Assembly (NCBI GenBank): GCA_964370115.1
Contig: CAYJIA010000005.1
Location: forward strand, 1-64,000
Source of the DNA: SIG603 sp964370115
GTDB taxonomy: Bacteria > Bacillota > Clostridia > Oscillospirales > Acutalibacteraceae
Length of the DNA stretch: 64,000 nucleotides
Reading direction: 5' to 3'
Shown: in pieces, positions 24,356 to 32,592 of the stretch
How positions within the stretch are numbered: the first letter of the stretch is position 1
Layout of the letters: each line of letters opens with the position of its first letter
The notes under the pieces: generated by a model
Databases searched by the model: none
What the model saw: only the letters and a program-made list of their open reading frames with translations
Told to the model about the DNA's origin: nothing
Made by a program: the position numbers and the translations under genes

Positions 24356-24384
24356 ATTGTAACAGATTTTTAAATAAATTGCAA
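24356..24384 (-). promoter_or_regulatory. Sigma-A promoter of rpmB
   Basis: On the minus strand TTGCAA and TACAAT are separated by 17 bp, about 50 bases ahead of the rpmB start codon. It is back-to-back with the promoter at 24402. Confidence 0.75.
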
Positions 24385-24401
24385 GTTTTTTTTGAAAGTA
24401 A

Positions 24402-24430
24402 TTGTATTTTTTATTTTTTTATATTATAAT
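24402..24430 (+). promoter_or_regulatory. Sigma-A promoter of the M50-scpAB operon
   Basis: TTGTAT and TATAAT are separated by 17 bp. The predicted start is about 20 bases ahead of the M50 protease gene, so the leader is short. Confidence 0.7.
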
Positions 24431-24456
24431 TCTATGGTAAAGGAGTTGTTATTTTA

Positions 24457-25146
24457 ATGTTAATTGATTCAATTATAACTTTAGTTAGAGGTGGAAATGT
24501 CGATTTACAGTTTGTTATCGCACAAATTCTTTCCGTCTTATTCATTATCGCTTTAATACTTCCACTGCATGAATTTGCTCATGGATTTATCGCCGTAAAG
24601 CTAGGCGACCCTACACCTAAGTACGATAAAAGACTTACACTTAATCCACTTGCAAGTATCGACCCCGTAGGTAGTCTTGCTTTACTTTTATTCGGATTTG
24701 GTTGGGCAAAGCCCGTACAGGTAAATGCTAGAAACTTCAAGTCGCCAAAAAGAGACATGGCCTTTGTTGCAATAGCAGGTCCTATCTCAAACTTACTTGC
24801 CGCTTTGGTTGGCGAATTTATCAGAATTTCTCTGATTGTATTAAATGTTATCGATACCAGCCACTTTGTATCGGATTTCATTTCGTCTTATGTGTTAATA
24901 AATATCTCACTTGCGGTATTTAACCTAATTCCAATTCCACCACTGGACGGCTCAAGAGTTGTTTCTGCATTTTTAAGCGACAGGGCGATGTATACCTATT
25001 ATAAATACCAAAATATTATTTTTATGATTTTCTTTGTCACAATGTTCTCAGGTCTTTTATCTACTCCACTTATTATGGCAAGAAATTTCTTTTATAACAT
25101 CATATTTAATATAGCGGCATTTCCGTGGCAAGCCATGGGGTTTTAA
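24457..25146 (+). CDS. Site-2 (M50) membrane metalloprotease
   Basis: This 229-residue integral membrane protein has the zinc motif HEFAH in PLHEFAHGFIAVKLGDPTPKY and the second ligand region IPIPPLDGSRVV, matching the small rhomboid-like site-2 protease group (YwhC/YdjP type) rather than RseP because no PDZ domain is present. It probably cleaves a membrane protein within the bilayer. It starts the operon with scpA and scpB, an order common in Firmicutes. Its substrate is unknown. Confidence 0.92.
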   Translation: MLIDSIITLVRGGNVDLQFVIAQILSVLFIIALILPLHEFAHGFIAVKLGDPTPKYDKRLTLNPLASIDPVGSLALLLFGFGWAKPVQVNARNFKSPKRDMAFVAIAGPISNLLAALVGEFIRISLIVLNVIDTSHFVSDFISSYVLINISLAVFNLIPIPPLDGSRVVSAFLSDRAMYTYYKYQNIIFMIFFVTMFSGLLSTPLIMARNFFYNIIFNIAAFPWQAMGF

Positions 25147-25154
25147 GGTGAGAC

Positions 25155-25874
25155 ATGACGAAATTATCGTATAAATTTGAAGTGTTTGAAGGTCCTTTGG
25201 ACATGCTTTTGATGCTAATATCTAAAAACAAGCTTGATATTTACGACATAAATATCTCAGAGCTTTTGTCACAATATTTAGAACAGATAGAGCTTATGAA
25301 AAACCGCGACATGGACATTGCCAGTGAATTTATGGAAATGGCCACAAGGCTAGTATACATCAAAAGCGTTTCTCTTCTTCCAAAGCACGAGGAAGAAGAG
25401 GAGCTAAGAGCCGAACTTACAGGGCAGCTCTTAGAATATCAAAAATGCAAAGAAATTGCAGCACAGCTTGCCCAAAACTATAGCAATGACCAGCTAGTGA
25501 GAGACTCTGAAAAAATTGAGGCCGACTTAATTTATAAAAGAACTCATCTAAAAGAGGAGCTTGTTAAGTTTTACCTATCGGCTGTAGGTAGAGGAAAAAG
25601 GTTTCTTCCACCACCCGTACAGCGCTTTTCCGGCATAGTTGCTCAGGAGTTTGTGTCGGTAAGCTCTCAAGTTGTTTATCTTTTAAGAAAGCTGTTTAAA
25701 ACAGGTAGCGGTAAGTTTATAAATTTATTTTCTGAAAAAGAGAATAAATCTGAAAGAGTTGCAGCGTTTCTTGCAATGCTTGAACTTATTAAAAGCCGAA
25801 GAGTAAAAGTTTTTGGCGAGGGTGAAGAATGCACCGTAACACTTATTTCAAGGAGGGATAAAGATGAACAATAA
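25155..25874 (+). CDS. scpA: Segregation and condensation protein A
   Basis: ScpA is the kleisin that bridges the two heads of the SMC dimer in the bacterial condensin. The 239-residue protein opens with YKFEVFEGPLDMLLMLISKNKLDIYDI, the family signature, and continues with EFMEMATRLVYIKSVSLLP. A C-terminal winged-helix region ends near residue 235. It is 8 bases behind the M50 protease gene and overlaps scpB by 11 bases. Confidence 0.96.
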   Translation: MTKLSYKFEVFEGPLDMLLMLISKNKLDIYDINISELLSQYLEQIELMKNRDMDIASEFMEMATRLVYIKSVSLLPKHEEEEELRAELTGQLLEYQKCKEIAAQLAQNYSNDQLVRDSEKIEADLIYKRTHLKEELVKFYLSAVGRGKRFLPPPVQRFSGIVAQEFVSVSSQVVYLLRKLFKTGSGKFINLFSEKENKSERVAAFLAMLELIKSRRVKVFGEGEECTVTLISRRDKDEQ

Positions 25875-26445
25875 GAAAATTTCGGGCACGCTCGAAGCAA
25901 TTTTGTTTTCGACAGGTGAGCCTGTAATTATCTCAAGACTTTGTGATGTCTTAGAACTTACTGAAATTGAAATTTCACCGTATATTTTACAACTTGAAAA
26001 AAAATATAATACAGAGCACAGCGGAATTAAACTGCTTAGGCTAAACGATTCTTTACAATTTTGCAGCAATCCTGCATATATTGTGCCAATTAGGGAAATA
26101 ATGGATTTAAAGAGAAATACACCTTTGTCCATAGCTGCCATGGAGGTTTTATCTCTTATTGCATACAACGAACCTGTTACTAAAGCTTTTATAGAACAGG
26201 TAAGGGGCGTTGACTGTTCTGGTGTTGTCGCTAGCCTTACACAAAAAGGGCTAGTAGAAGAAAGGGGAAGACTAGAGCTTCCCGGAAGGCCATTGCTTTA
26301 CGGTACCACCGATGTTTTTTTGCGATGTTTTGGCATAAACTCTCTAGCTCAACTTCCACCAATACCTCAAGATGAGCAGGAGGAAGAAACAGTCGAGACT
26401 GCTTTAGAAAATGAAGATATAGAAAATAACGAGGAAAAGGCATGA
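25864..26445 (+). CDS. scpB: Segregation and condensation protein B
   Basis: ScpB binds the ScpA linker as a dimer and regulates SMC loading. The 193-residue protein contains LEAILFSTGEPV at the N-terminus and MEVLSLIAYNEPVTKAFIEQVRGVDCSGVVASLTQKGLVEERGR, typical of its two winged helices, then LYGTTDVFLRCFGI. The acidic C-terminal tail (about 25 residues of Glu-rich sequence) is normal for the family. It overlaps the next gene by 4 bases. Confidence 0.96.
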   Translation: MNNKKISGTLEAILFSTGEPVIISRLCDVLELTEIEISPYILQLEKKYNTEHSGIKLLRLNDSLQFCSNPAYIVPIREIMDLKRNTPLSIAAMEVLSLIAYNEPVTKAFIEQVRGVDCSGVVASLTQKGLVEERGRLELPGRPLLYGTTDVFLRCFGINSLAQLPPIPQDEQEEETVETALENEDIENNEEKA

Positions 26446-27062
26446 CGGTTCTTATAATTATTTTGAGCATTTTATTTGGCATTCCTTTACTTATTTTTTT
26501 GCTACTATGCATTCCAGTTGGTTTTTATGTCCGTTACGACACAGACGGCCTCTTTGTATCAATAAGGTATTTGTTTATCAAAAAGGCAATACTTGATACG
26601 AACGAAGAAGAAAATTCACAAAAAGAGGATGTAGTAGAAGAAATTGAAAAAGAAGTTGTCAAGGAAGAGAACAAGATAATTGCGCTTTTAAATAAAAAAG
26701 GGCTTCAAAATTTGTTTGATATATTTAAAGAAATATTAAAGCTAGCCTTTGGCACTTTAAAAAAAGTATTTGCAAAAATTAGACTTAAGTATCTTAACAT
26801 AGACATAAATGTTTCAAGCGAAAACGCCTCTGACACAGCCATTAAATATGGACAAACCTGTGCGGTTGTTTATCCATTTGTCTCTGTTTTTACACAAGTT
26901 GTAAAATGCAAAAAACAAAATGCAAATATAGGGCTTGACTATAAGCGAGAAAGTGATATTATTAATGTAGAATTAAAAGGGAGTATAATTCCCTTATTTG
27001 TAGTAATTCACGGCTTAGGCTTTGTAATTAAAGCCTTACCTTATTTTAAAAAATTAAAATAA
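26442..27062 (+). CDS. DUF2953-family membrane protein
   Basis: This 206-residue protein has an N-terminal transmembrane helix (ILSILFGIPLLIFLLLCIPVGFYV), a beta-rich region ending VSIRYLFIKKAIL, an acidic Glu/Lys linker, and a C-terminal domain with IDINVSSENASDTAIKYGQ and a hydrophobic end. This layout and its position between scpB and the GerW-type gene match DUF2953 proteins that accompany ytfJ in spore formers. The function is unknown; a role in sporulation is inferred only from neighbours. It overlaps scpB by 4 bases and is 21 bases ahead of the ytfJ-like gene. Confidence 0.8.
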   Translation: MTVLIIILSILFGIPLLIFLLLCIPVGFYVRYDTDGLFVSIRYLFIKKAILDTNEEENSQKEDVVEEIEKEVVKEENKIIALLNKKGLQNLFDIFKEILKLAFGTLKKVFAKIRLKYLNIDINVSSENASDTAIKYGQTCAVVYPFVSVFTQVVKCKKQNANIGLDYKRESDIINVELKGSIIPLFVVIHGLGFVIKALPYFKKLK

Positions 27063-27083
27063 TATATTAGGAGGAAAATAATT

Positions 27084-27494
27084 ATGAGCGAAAGTAATGT
27101 AAATAACCTCATGGGAAATACTATGGAAAAAATCAAAGAAATAGTTAATGTCGACACTGTAATGGGTTCGCCGATTACCACACCAGATGGCACTGTTATA
27201 ATTCCCGTGTCAAAAGTAAACTATGGCTTTGCATCAGGTGGTTCCGATATCGCCGCAAAATCGAAGCCTACTTCAGATTTATTTGCAGGCGGAGCAGGTG
27301 CGGGTGTCACAGTTACACCAATTGCATTTCTTGTTGTATCAAATGGAAATGTAAAAGTATTGCAAATTGAACCGTTTACAAGTTCTGTAGATAGAGTAGT
27401 TCAAAGTGTTCCTGATATAGTAGACAAGATTAGTTCGTTCTTCTCTAAAAAAGAAGATGATCAGCCCGAAAACACAAACAACGAAAATTCTTGA
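27084..27494 (+). CDS. ytfJ: GerW-family sporulation protein (YtfJ-like)
   Basis: The 136-residue protein matches the GerW/YtfJ family: NLMGNTMEKIKEIVNVDTVMGSPI, PDGTVIIPVSKVNYGFASGGSD and GAGAGVTVTPIAFLVV are the conserved segments, and it ends in a charged tail. In Bacillus this protein is made in the developing spore and is needed for normal germination. A strong AGGAGGAAA ribosome site precedes the ATG. It is cotranscribed with DUF2953. Confidence 0.94.
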   Translation: MSESNVNNLMGNTMEKIKEIVNVDTVMGSPITTPDGTVIIPVSKVNYGFASGGSDIAAKSKPTSDLFAGGAGAGVTVTPIAFLVVSNGNVKVLQIEPFTSSVDRVVQSVPDIVDKISSFFSKKEDDQPENTNNENS

Positions 27495-27510
27495 GCCTTT
27501 CATTCATAAA

Positions 27511-27546
27511 ACCTGCCATTAGTTCATAAGCTAGTAAAAGGCAGGT
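27511..27546 (+). promoter_or_regulatory. Hairpin covering the ribosome site of the carboxypeptidase gene
   Basis: ACCTGCC (27511-27517) is the exact complement of GGCAGGT (27540-27546). The 3' arm contains the AGGTG ribosome site used by the TTG start at 27554. There is no T run, so this looks like a translational control element or an RNA processing site, not a terminator. Confidence 0.45.
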
Positions 27547-27553
27547 GATATTA

Positions 27554-28591
27554 TTGAAGAAAGTTTACAGTTTATTATTTATAAGCATTATAATTTTATT
27601 TCAATCTTGTATTATAGTTGTAGGTGAAACTTGGATTTCAGCACAATCGGCTATATTATTTGATCCTCAGACAAACGAAGTCTTGTTTGAGAAAAATTCA
27701 AATCAACAAATGTCCATGGCAAGTACCACTAAAATTTTGACAGCACTTATTTGTGTCGAATACTTAATTGAAAACCCCGATGAACTTGTAACAATTACTG
27801 AAGAAATGGTTTTGGTAGAAGGGTCTTCTATGGGGCTTGCGTCAGGGGACGAAATTTTGCTGTCCGATTTAATTTTTGGTATGCTTTTTCCATCGGGAAA
27901 TGATGCCGCAAACTCAGTTGCAATACATTTAGGGGGTGACTTACCTTCTTTTGCAAAAATCATGAACTCACGAGCTAAAGAGATAGGGATGATAAGCAGT
28001 AGTTTTGTCACTCCATCTGGGCTTGATGATGAACTGCATTTTACCACTGCATATGATATGGCGCTGCTCATGGCGACAGCCTTAAAAAACGAAATTTTTA
28101 TGACCTTTTTCACCATGAGTGAAAAAACTATCACTTATAACGACGGCGAAAAGGTAATTACACTACATAATGAAAATAAACTTTTGAGCCTATATGAAAA
28201 TGCAATAGGCGGAAAAACGGGATACACAAAAAAGTCAGGTAGATGCCTTGTCACTGTGTCAAGTCTTTACGATTATGAACTTATTTGTGTAACACTTAAT
28301 TCATCTGATGACTGGAATGACCATATTACGCTATTTAACCTAGGCTTTACAGGACTAAATCCTACGGTCTTTGGCGAAGAATTTTATCAAATCGCAGATG
28401 TAAACGGATCTTTCTTTACCATACAAATCTTTGAGAGCACAAGGGCTACGAGATATGGTGAGGAAATTGTAAGAAAGATATTTTTACCGAGGTTTTTATA
28501 CTCGGATTCATATAAAAGAGGAGAAACTATAGGCAGTGTCGTCTACTACAAAGACGGTGTCGCCTTTGAAACTCAAAAAATTATTTATTGA
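27554..28591 (+). CDS. D-alanyl-D-alanine carboxypeptidase (DacF/DacB type)
   Basis: This 345-residue penicillin-binding enzyme trims the terminal D-Ala from peptidoglycan stem peptides outside the membrane. The N-terminus is a signal peptide or anchor (KKVYSLLFISIIILFQSCIIVVG). The serine motif SxxK is STTK in MASTTKILTAL, SxN is SGN in FPSGNDAAN, and KTG is in GGKTGYTKKSG. The neighbourhood (GerW protein, scpAB) recalls sporulation-linked dacF/dacB, but a vegetative role is possible. The TTG at 27554 is preferred over GTG 27545 because the AGGTG site overlaps the latter. Confidence 0.9.
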   Translation: MKKVYSLLFISIIILFQSCIIVVGETWISAQSAILFDPQTNEVLFEKNSNQQMSMASTTKILTALICVEYLIENPDELVTITEEMVLVEGSSMGLASGDEILLSDLIFGMLFPSGNDAANSVAIHLGGDLPSFAKIMNSRAKEIGMISSSFVTPSGLDDELHFTTAYDMALLMATALKNEIFMTFFTMSEKTITYNDGEKVITLHNENKLLSLYENAIGGKTGYTKKSGRCLVTVSSLYDYELICVTLNSSDDWNDHITLFNLGFTGLNPTVFGEEFYQIADVNGSFFTIQIFESTRATRYGEEIVRKIFLPRFLYSDSYKRGETIGSVVYYKDGVAFETQKIIY

Positions 28592-28608
28592 AAGTTAAAG
28601 GAATATAA

Positions 28609-29433
28609 ATGGCCAGAGATTGCAGATTACAAAAAATGCTTGCCGATTGCGGTGTAGCCTCGAGAAGAAAATCAGAAGAACTTATTACACAGGGTCGCGT
28701 TAAAGTTAACGGAAGGCCCACAAAGCTTGGCGATAAAGTCGATGTAAAAAAAGATATAGTCACAGTAGACGGTGAAAAAATAAAATCACCTGCAAAATCA
28801 AAAATTTACATCATGCTACATAAACCACGTGGATTTATAACTACGATGAACGATGAAATGGATAGAAAATGTGTGGCAGAGCTTATAAAAGACATACCGG
28901 GCAGACTTTATCCAGTGGGTAGGCTTGATAAAGACTCTGAGGGCATACTCTTTATGACAAATGACGGAAACTTTGCAAATACTATTTCACACCCGTCAGG
29001 GCATATATCAAAACTTTACAGAGTAACGGTAAAACCTGCGGCAACAGAAGATCAAATGACTGCTATGTCTATAGGAATGGTCATAGACGGCACAAAGACG
29101 GCACCGTGTAGCGTAAGAGCAATAAGCGGAGACAAAACTAAAACCGTTCTTGAAATCGTTTTAAACGAAGGCAGAAATAGACAGATAAGAAAGATGTGTG
29201 AGCAGTTAAATTTAGAAGTTGCAAGACTAAAAAGGATTGCAGTAGGCCCTGTAAAGCTTGGAATGTTACAACCCGGCAAACACAGAGATTTAACACCAGA
29301 TGAAATAAGAAGACTTACCACAGCATCACAAAAAGCAAGAGAAAAAGGAAATAACAATGATAGAAATACTTCCGATGAAAAACGTAGAGGAACAAAATCG
29401 AATACTAAACCAAATAGAAACAAAAGAAGATAG
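28609..29433 (+). CDS. rluB: RsuA-family (RluB-type) pseudouridine synthase
   Basis: This 274-residue enzyme makes pseudouridine in 23S rRNA (RluB group). It has an N-terminal S4 domain (LQKMLADCGVASRRKSEELI), the catalytic segment GRLDKDSEGILFMTNDG with its Asp, and LNEGRNRQIRKMCEQL. The last 35 residues are very basic and low complexity (KRRGTKSNTKPNRNKRR), and 77 bases coding for them also encode the N-terminus of the next gene in another frame. It starts 17 bases after the carboxypeptidase gene. Confidence 0.95.
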   Translation: MARDCRLQKMLADCGVASRRKSEELITQGRVKVNGRPTKLGDKVDVKKDIVTVDGEKIKSPAKSKIYIMLHKPRGFITTMNDEMDRKCVAELIKDIPGRLYPVGRLDKDSEGILFMTNDGNFANTISHPSGHISKLYRVTVKPAATEDQMTAMSIGMVIDGTKTAPCSVRAISGDKTKTVLEIVLNEGRNRQIRKMCEQLNLEVARLKRIAVGPVKLGMLQPGKHRDLTPDEIRRLTTASQKAREKGNNNDRNTSDEKRRGTKSNTKPNRNKRR

Positions 29434-29740
29434 TGCGATAGTACTTGAGATGATTGAAAGAGGTGAAGTTTTAGGTTATGTTGCTGTAGATATCTTGGAA
29501 GATACTTTAAGGTATCTTAAATTTCAAGTTTACAGCGATCCGAATTTTACTAATGGTTCAATGACTGAGATGTTCATGGACAGCTTAATGCGTTGCGGCG
29601 CTTCGTATGGGGAAACGAAGGGTGCTACAAAGCTATCCACTCTTTCAAATGAGTATAACTCGTTTTTTAATAAAAAAGGCTTTGACACAGATGGTGAACA
29701 TGCCTTTGCCAAAATGTCGCTGATAGTGCGATATAAGTAA
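29357..29740 (+). CDS. Small GNAT-like acyltransferase domain protein
   Basis: The 127-residue product has the general features of an N-acetyltransferase-like fold: EILPMKN at the N-terminus, GEVLGYVAVDI as the likely beta-4 strand, and LSNEYNSFFNKKGFD in the place of the C-terminal helix-strand of GNAT proteins. The acetyl-CoA pyrophosphate loop (Q/R-x-x-G-x-G/A) is not recognisable, so catalysis is doubtful. It overlaps the end of rluB by 77 bases, with AAGGA ahead of the ATG. The function is unknown. Confidence 0.65.
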   Translation: MIEILPMKNVEEQNRILNQIETKEDSAIVLEMIERGEVLGYVAVDILEDTLRYLKFQVYSDPNFTNGSMTEMFMDSLMRCGASYGETKGATKLSTLSNEYNSFFNKKGFDTDGEHAFAKMSLIVRYK

Positions 29741-29776
29741 AATATATTGATATATTACATGAATAAGGAGAATAAA

Positions 29777-31021
29777 ATGATTAAGCATGACTTGCACAAG
29801 GATCCGCATTTGAATGTAGCAAGCTTAGTGAAACTAAGAGAGGATCTTCAAACACTAGGACTCAATAAACTTTGCATGACAGAGGTAATAAATGCCGATT
29901 TGTCAATCGCCGCATATGGTGAGGAAACTTATTACGCTGGATGCAGAGATGTTTTACAAAATGTTCAAGCAGCATTAAACCAGTTCCAACTTGAAAAAAC
30001 GGTTTATTTATATAGCTTTAACTACAAAAATTTTATTTTAGCAGCAAATGATAAGATTTCTAAAGAAGATTTTTTGAATTTAATGAAACAATTTTACGCC
30101 CAATTTGAGTCGGCATCTTCTTCTGAAGTCGAAGTAAGTGGCGTATCACGTTTTGTTGTCGTATTACAAGAGGACAAACTTATTCAAAGAGCGCTTAATG
30201 CCTTGCTTATTGCAAAAGAGTCGCATGAAAACTTTGTTTTGTCGCCAAACGACCTTGAAATGGCTACCATTATTGACCAAGACGCAAAAGTTTTGGATCT
30301 AATTAATTTTGCCATGGAAAAAGACAGAATAATACCTTATTATCAAGGTATTAGAAATAATGAAACTGGAAAAATAGATAAATACGAAGCACTTATGCGT
30401 ATTTCAGATGCCGATGGTAAAATTTACGCACCTGGTTTGTTTTTAGATGTTGCAAAAAAATATAAAATTTATAATAGGCTCAGCCAAATGATGATAGAGC
30501 TTGCTTTAAACGAGTTTGCTACACGTACTGAGCAGTTATCGATTAACATCTCAGCCTACGATATATCTAGTGAAGCCTTTAAAAAATGGTTTCTAAAAAA
30601 ACTTTCTACATATGAAAGCGCCGACCGCTTAGTAATAGAATTTGTTGAAACCGAAAATTATCAAGACGGTAAACTGTTTGACTTTATCACTCAAGTTCGC
30701 TCATACGGATGTAAAATTTCCGCCGATGATTTTGGTTCTGGTTATGCTACTTACACCGCTGTTATAGCACTTTCTCCTGCGTTTATTAAAATTGACGGTA
30801 CAATAATCAAAGACGTCCATACAGCAAAGGAAAATCTTATAATTTTGCGCTCTATCTGCTTTATGGCAGAGCTAATTGGTGCTAAGACCATTGCAGAATT
30901 TGTCGAAAACAATGAAATACAACAGGTTTTAGAGACTTATGGCGTAAATTATTCTCAAGGGTATTTGTACAGCAAACCACAGCCTCTATGTGAATTACCT
31001 CATAGTGGGGTTCAAAATTAA
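29777..31021 (+). CDS. EAL-domain cyclic di-GMP phosphodiesterase with degenerate GGDEF region
   Basis: The 414-residue cytoplasmic protein has a C-terminal EAL domain (about 170-410) that hydrolyses c-di-GMP to pGpG. Key residues appear intact: E204 in YEALMRI, the Asn of LSINISAYD, the Glu of LVIEFVETE, the DDFGSGYA loop, KIDGTIIK and the C-terminal QGYLYSKP. The N-terminal 165 residues resemble a GGDEF fold in size and pattern but lack the GGDEF motif and are at most a regulatory relic. There is no membrane segment. ATG 29777 is chosen because AAGGAG lies 6 bases ahead; an in-frame ATG at 29747 has no ribosome site. A terminator follows at 31038. Confidence 0.9.
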   Translation: MIKHDLHKDPHLNVASLVKLREDLQTLGLNKLCMTEVINADLSIAAYGEETYYAGCRDVLQNVQAALNQFQLEKTVYLYSFNYKNFILAANDKISKEDFLNLMKQFYAQFESASSSEVEVSGVSRFVVVLQEDKLIQRALNALLIAKESHENFVLSPNDLEMATIIDQDAKVLDLINFAMEKDRIIPYYQGIRNNETGKIDKYEALMRISDADGKIYAPGLFLDVAKKYKIYNRLSQMMIELALNEFATRTEQLSINISAYDISSEAFKKWFLKKLSTYESADRLVIEFVETENYQDGKLFDFITQVRSYGCKISADDFGSGYATYTAVIALSPAFIKIDGTIIKDVHTAKENLIILRSICFMAELIGAKTIAEFVENNEIQQVLETYGVNYSQGYLYSKPQPLCELPHSGVQN

Positions 31022-31037
31022 ATTAAGCTAAAATTTT

Positions 31038-31073
31038 GAAAACTTTTTCTCACGGAAAAGTTTTCTCTTTTTT
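31038..31073 (+). terminator. Intrinsic terminator after the EAL gene
   Basis: GAAAACTTTT pairs with AAAAGTTTTC around an 8-base loop and is followed by TCTTTTTT. It resembles the last hairpin (H5) of the structured repeat, but the other hairpins are missing. Confidence 0.85.
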
Positions 31074-31107
31074 CTATAATAAAATATTACAATTTTGTAA
31101 TGTTTTA

Positions 31108-31137
31108 TTGCTTATGTAAACTAAACTATGATATAAT
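31108..31137 (+). promoter_or_regulatory. Promoter of the yicC-remA-rpoZ-priA operon
   Basis: TTGCTT and TATAAT are separated by 18 bp. The predicted start near 31144 leaves a leader of about 30 bases before yicC. Confidence 0.65.
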
Positions 31138-31172
31138 TATAAAATCTTAAATTAAAGAATAGAGTTGATAAA

Positions 31173-32051
31173 GTGTTAAAAAGTATGACAGGTTTTGGCA
31201 GACATGAAGAAACTATTGGTGGTCGCCATGTTATTGTTGAAATAAAATCTGTAAACCACAAGTATTTTGAGTTTTCGCTTAGAATTTCACGCGGATTTGC
31301 TTTTTTGGAAGATAAGATTAAATCATTTGTCCAAAATAGGGTATCGCGCGGAAAAATTGAAGTTTATGTGCACATTGATAATATCGAGAGCTCACAGGTG
31401 CAAGTTGAAGTTAACCACCCTTTAGTATGCGAATATTTAAAGGCTTTTAATGAAATCAAGGATAAATATAGCATAAATAGTGATGTATCCCTTGAACTTT
31501 TGTCAAAATACAATGATATTTTGGCAGTAAGAAAAACTCCTGAAGACGAAGAGCTAGTCCTTGACTGTGTAAGTAAAGTGTGCGATAAGGCGCTAGATGC
31601 ATTTATCTTCATGCGTGAAACAGAGGGTAAAAGGCTTTGTGACGATATATTATCAAGGGCAAAGCAAATTATGTCCTTAGTAAAAGAAATCGAAGTCACT
31701 TCGCCACAAACTGTTAATGCATATAAAGCAAGGCTTGAAGCAAGACTTACCGAAATTTTAGCAGACAGAAATATTGACGAACAACGAATTTTAACTGAAT
31801 GTGCTATTTTCGCCGACAAAATTGCAGTAGATGAAGAAACTGTAAGACTAAAAAGCCACTTTAAACAGCTTGAAAAGTTTATCACAGCAGACGGTGCGAT
31901 CGGTAGAAAAATGGATTTTTTAATCCAAGAAATGAACCGCGAGGCAAATACTATAGGCTCCAAATGCACAGATTCAAAGATATCTTACATGGTTGTCGAT
32001 ATTAAATCTGAAATTGAAAAAATTCGAGAGCAAGTTCAAAATATCGAGTAA
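31173..32051 (+). CDS. yicC: YicC-family endoribonuclease
   Basis: YicC/YloC proteins are endoribonucleases acting on RNA. The 292-residue protein starts with LKSMTGFGRHE, the family signature, includes EIKSVNHKYFEFSLR and ends KMDFLIQEMNREANTIGSKC...VVDIKSEIEKIREQVQNIE, the highly conserved C-terminal domain. The start is GTG. It opens the operon remA-rpoZ-priA-def-fmt-rsmB, in the usual Firmicute order. Confidence 0.95.
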   Translation: MLKSMTGFGRHEETIGGRHVIVEIKSVNHKYFEFSLRISRGFAFLEDKIKSFVQNRVSRGKIEVYVHIDNIESSQVQVEVNHPLVCEYLKAFNEIKDKYSINSDVSLELLSKYNDILAVRKTPEDEELVLDCVSKVCDKALDAFIFMRETEGKRLCDDILSRAKQIMSLVKEIEVTSPQTVNAYKARLEARLTEILADRNIDEQRILTECAIFADKIAVDEETVRLKSHFKQLEKFITADGAIGRKMDFLIQEMNREANTIGSKCTDSKISYMVVDIKSEIEKIREQVQNIE

Positions 32052-32068
32052 GAAAGAGAAGACTAAAT

Positions 32069-32335
32069 ATGAAACTTATTAATGTAGGCTTTGATAATAT
32101 GGTATCTGCCCATAAAATTGTTGCAATAGTAAGTCCCGAGGCTGCACCGATAAAACGTATTGTGCAAGATGCAAAGGAAACAGGGCTTGCAATTGATGCA
32201 ACACAGGGCAGAAAAACAAAAGCCGTAATCATTACAGACAGCGAGCATGTAATACTTTCATGTATTGCACCAGAAAAAATCAAGAACCGTCTTGAAGGCA
32301 TGGACGACCAAGACAATTTCTTAGAAAACGAATAA
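32069..32335 (+). CDS. remA: RemA-family DNA-binding regulator (DUF370)
   Basis: RemA forms ring-like oligomers that bind DNA; in Bacillus it activates matrix and osmoprotection genes. The 88-residue protein shows the family signature INVGFDNMVSAHKIVAIVSPEAAPIKR and IDATQGRKTKAVIITDS. The size is normal. It lies 17 bases behind yicC. In most Firmicutes gmk follows, but here rpoZ begins 33 bases downstream. Confidence 0.95.
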   Translation: MKLINVGFDNMVSAHKIVAIVSPEAAPIKRIVQDAKETGLAIDATQGRKTKAVIITDSEHVILSCIAPEKIKNRLEGMDDQDNFLENE

Positions 32336-32368
32336 AAGTCATTTTTTATAATAGAGAGGAAAATTTAT

Positions 32369-32575
32369 ATGTTAAAACCATCAGAAAATGTTATTAAAAC
32401 TCCACACAAAAGCCACTATTCACTTGTTATCGCAGTTGCGAAAAGGGCGAGAGAAATTACAGCGGAATTTGAAGAGAGAGGCGAAATCATGATTGAAAAG
32501 CCTGTAGATTTAGCCGTAAAAGATTTTGTTTTAGACAAATTTACTATCACCGAGCCAAATCCATACGACTATTAA
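32369..32575 (+). CDS. rpoZ: RNA polymerase omega subunit
   Basis: Omega is a small subunit that helps assemble RNA polymerase. The 68-residue protein contains HYSLVIAVAKRAREITAEFEE and IEKPVDLAVKDFV, which match the omega fold and conserved region. It has a GAGAGGAAA ribosome site and sits between remA and priA, its usual place apart from the missing gmk. Confidence 0.93.
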   Translation: MLKPSENVIKTPHKSHYSLVIAVAKRAREITAEFEERGEIMIEKPVDLAVKDFVLDKFTITEPNPYDY

Positions 32576-32592
32576 TTTTAGGAGCATAAAGA

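Noticed and set aside
31038..31073. Sixth copy of the structured repeat
   Set aside because: Only a hairpin like H5 is present; H1 to H4 are missing, so it is listed as a plain terminator.
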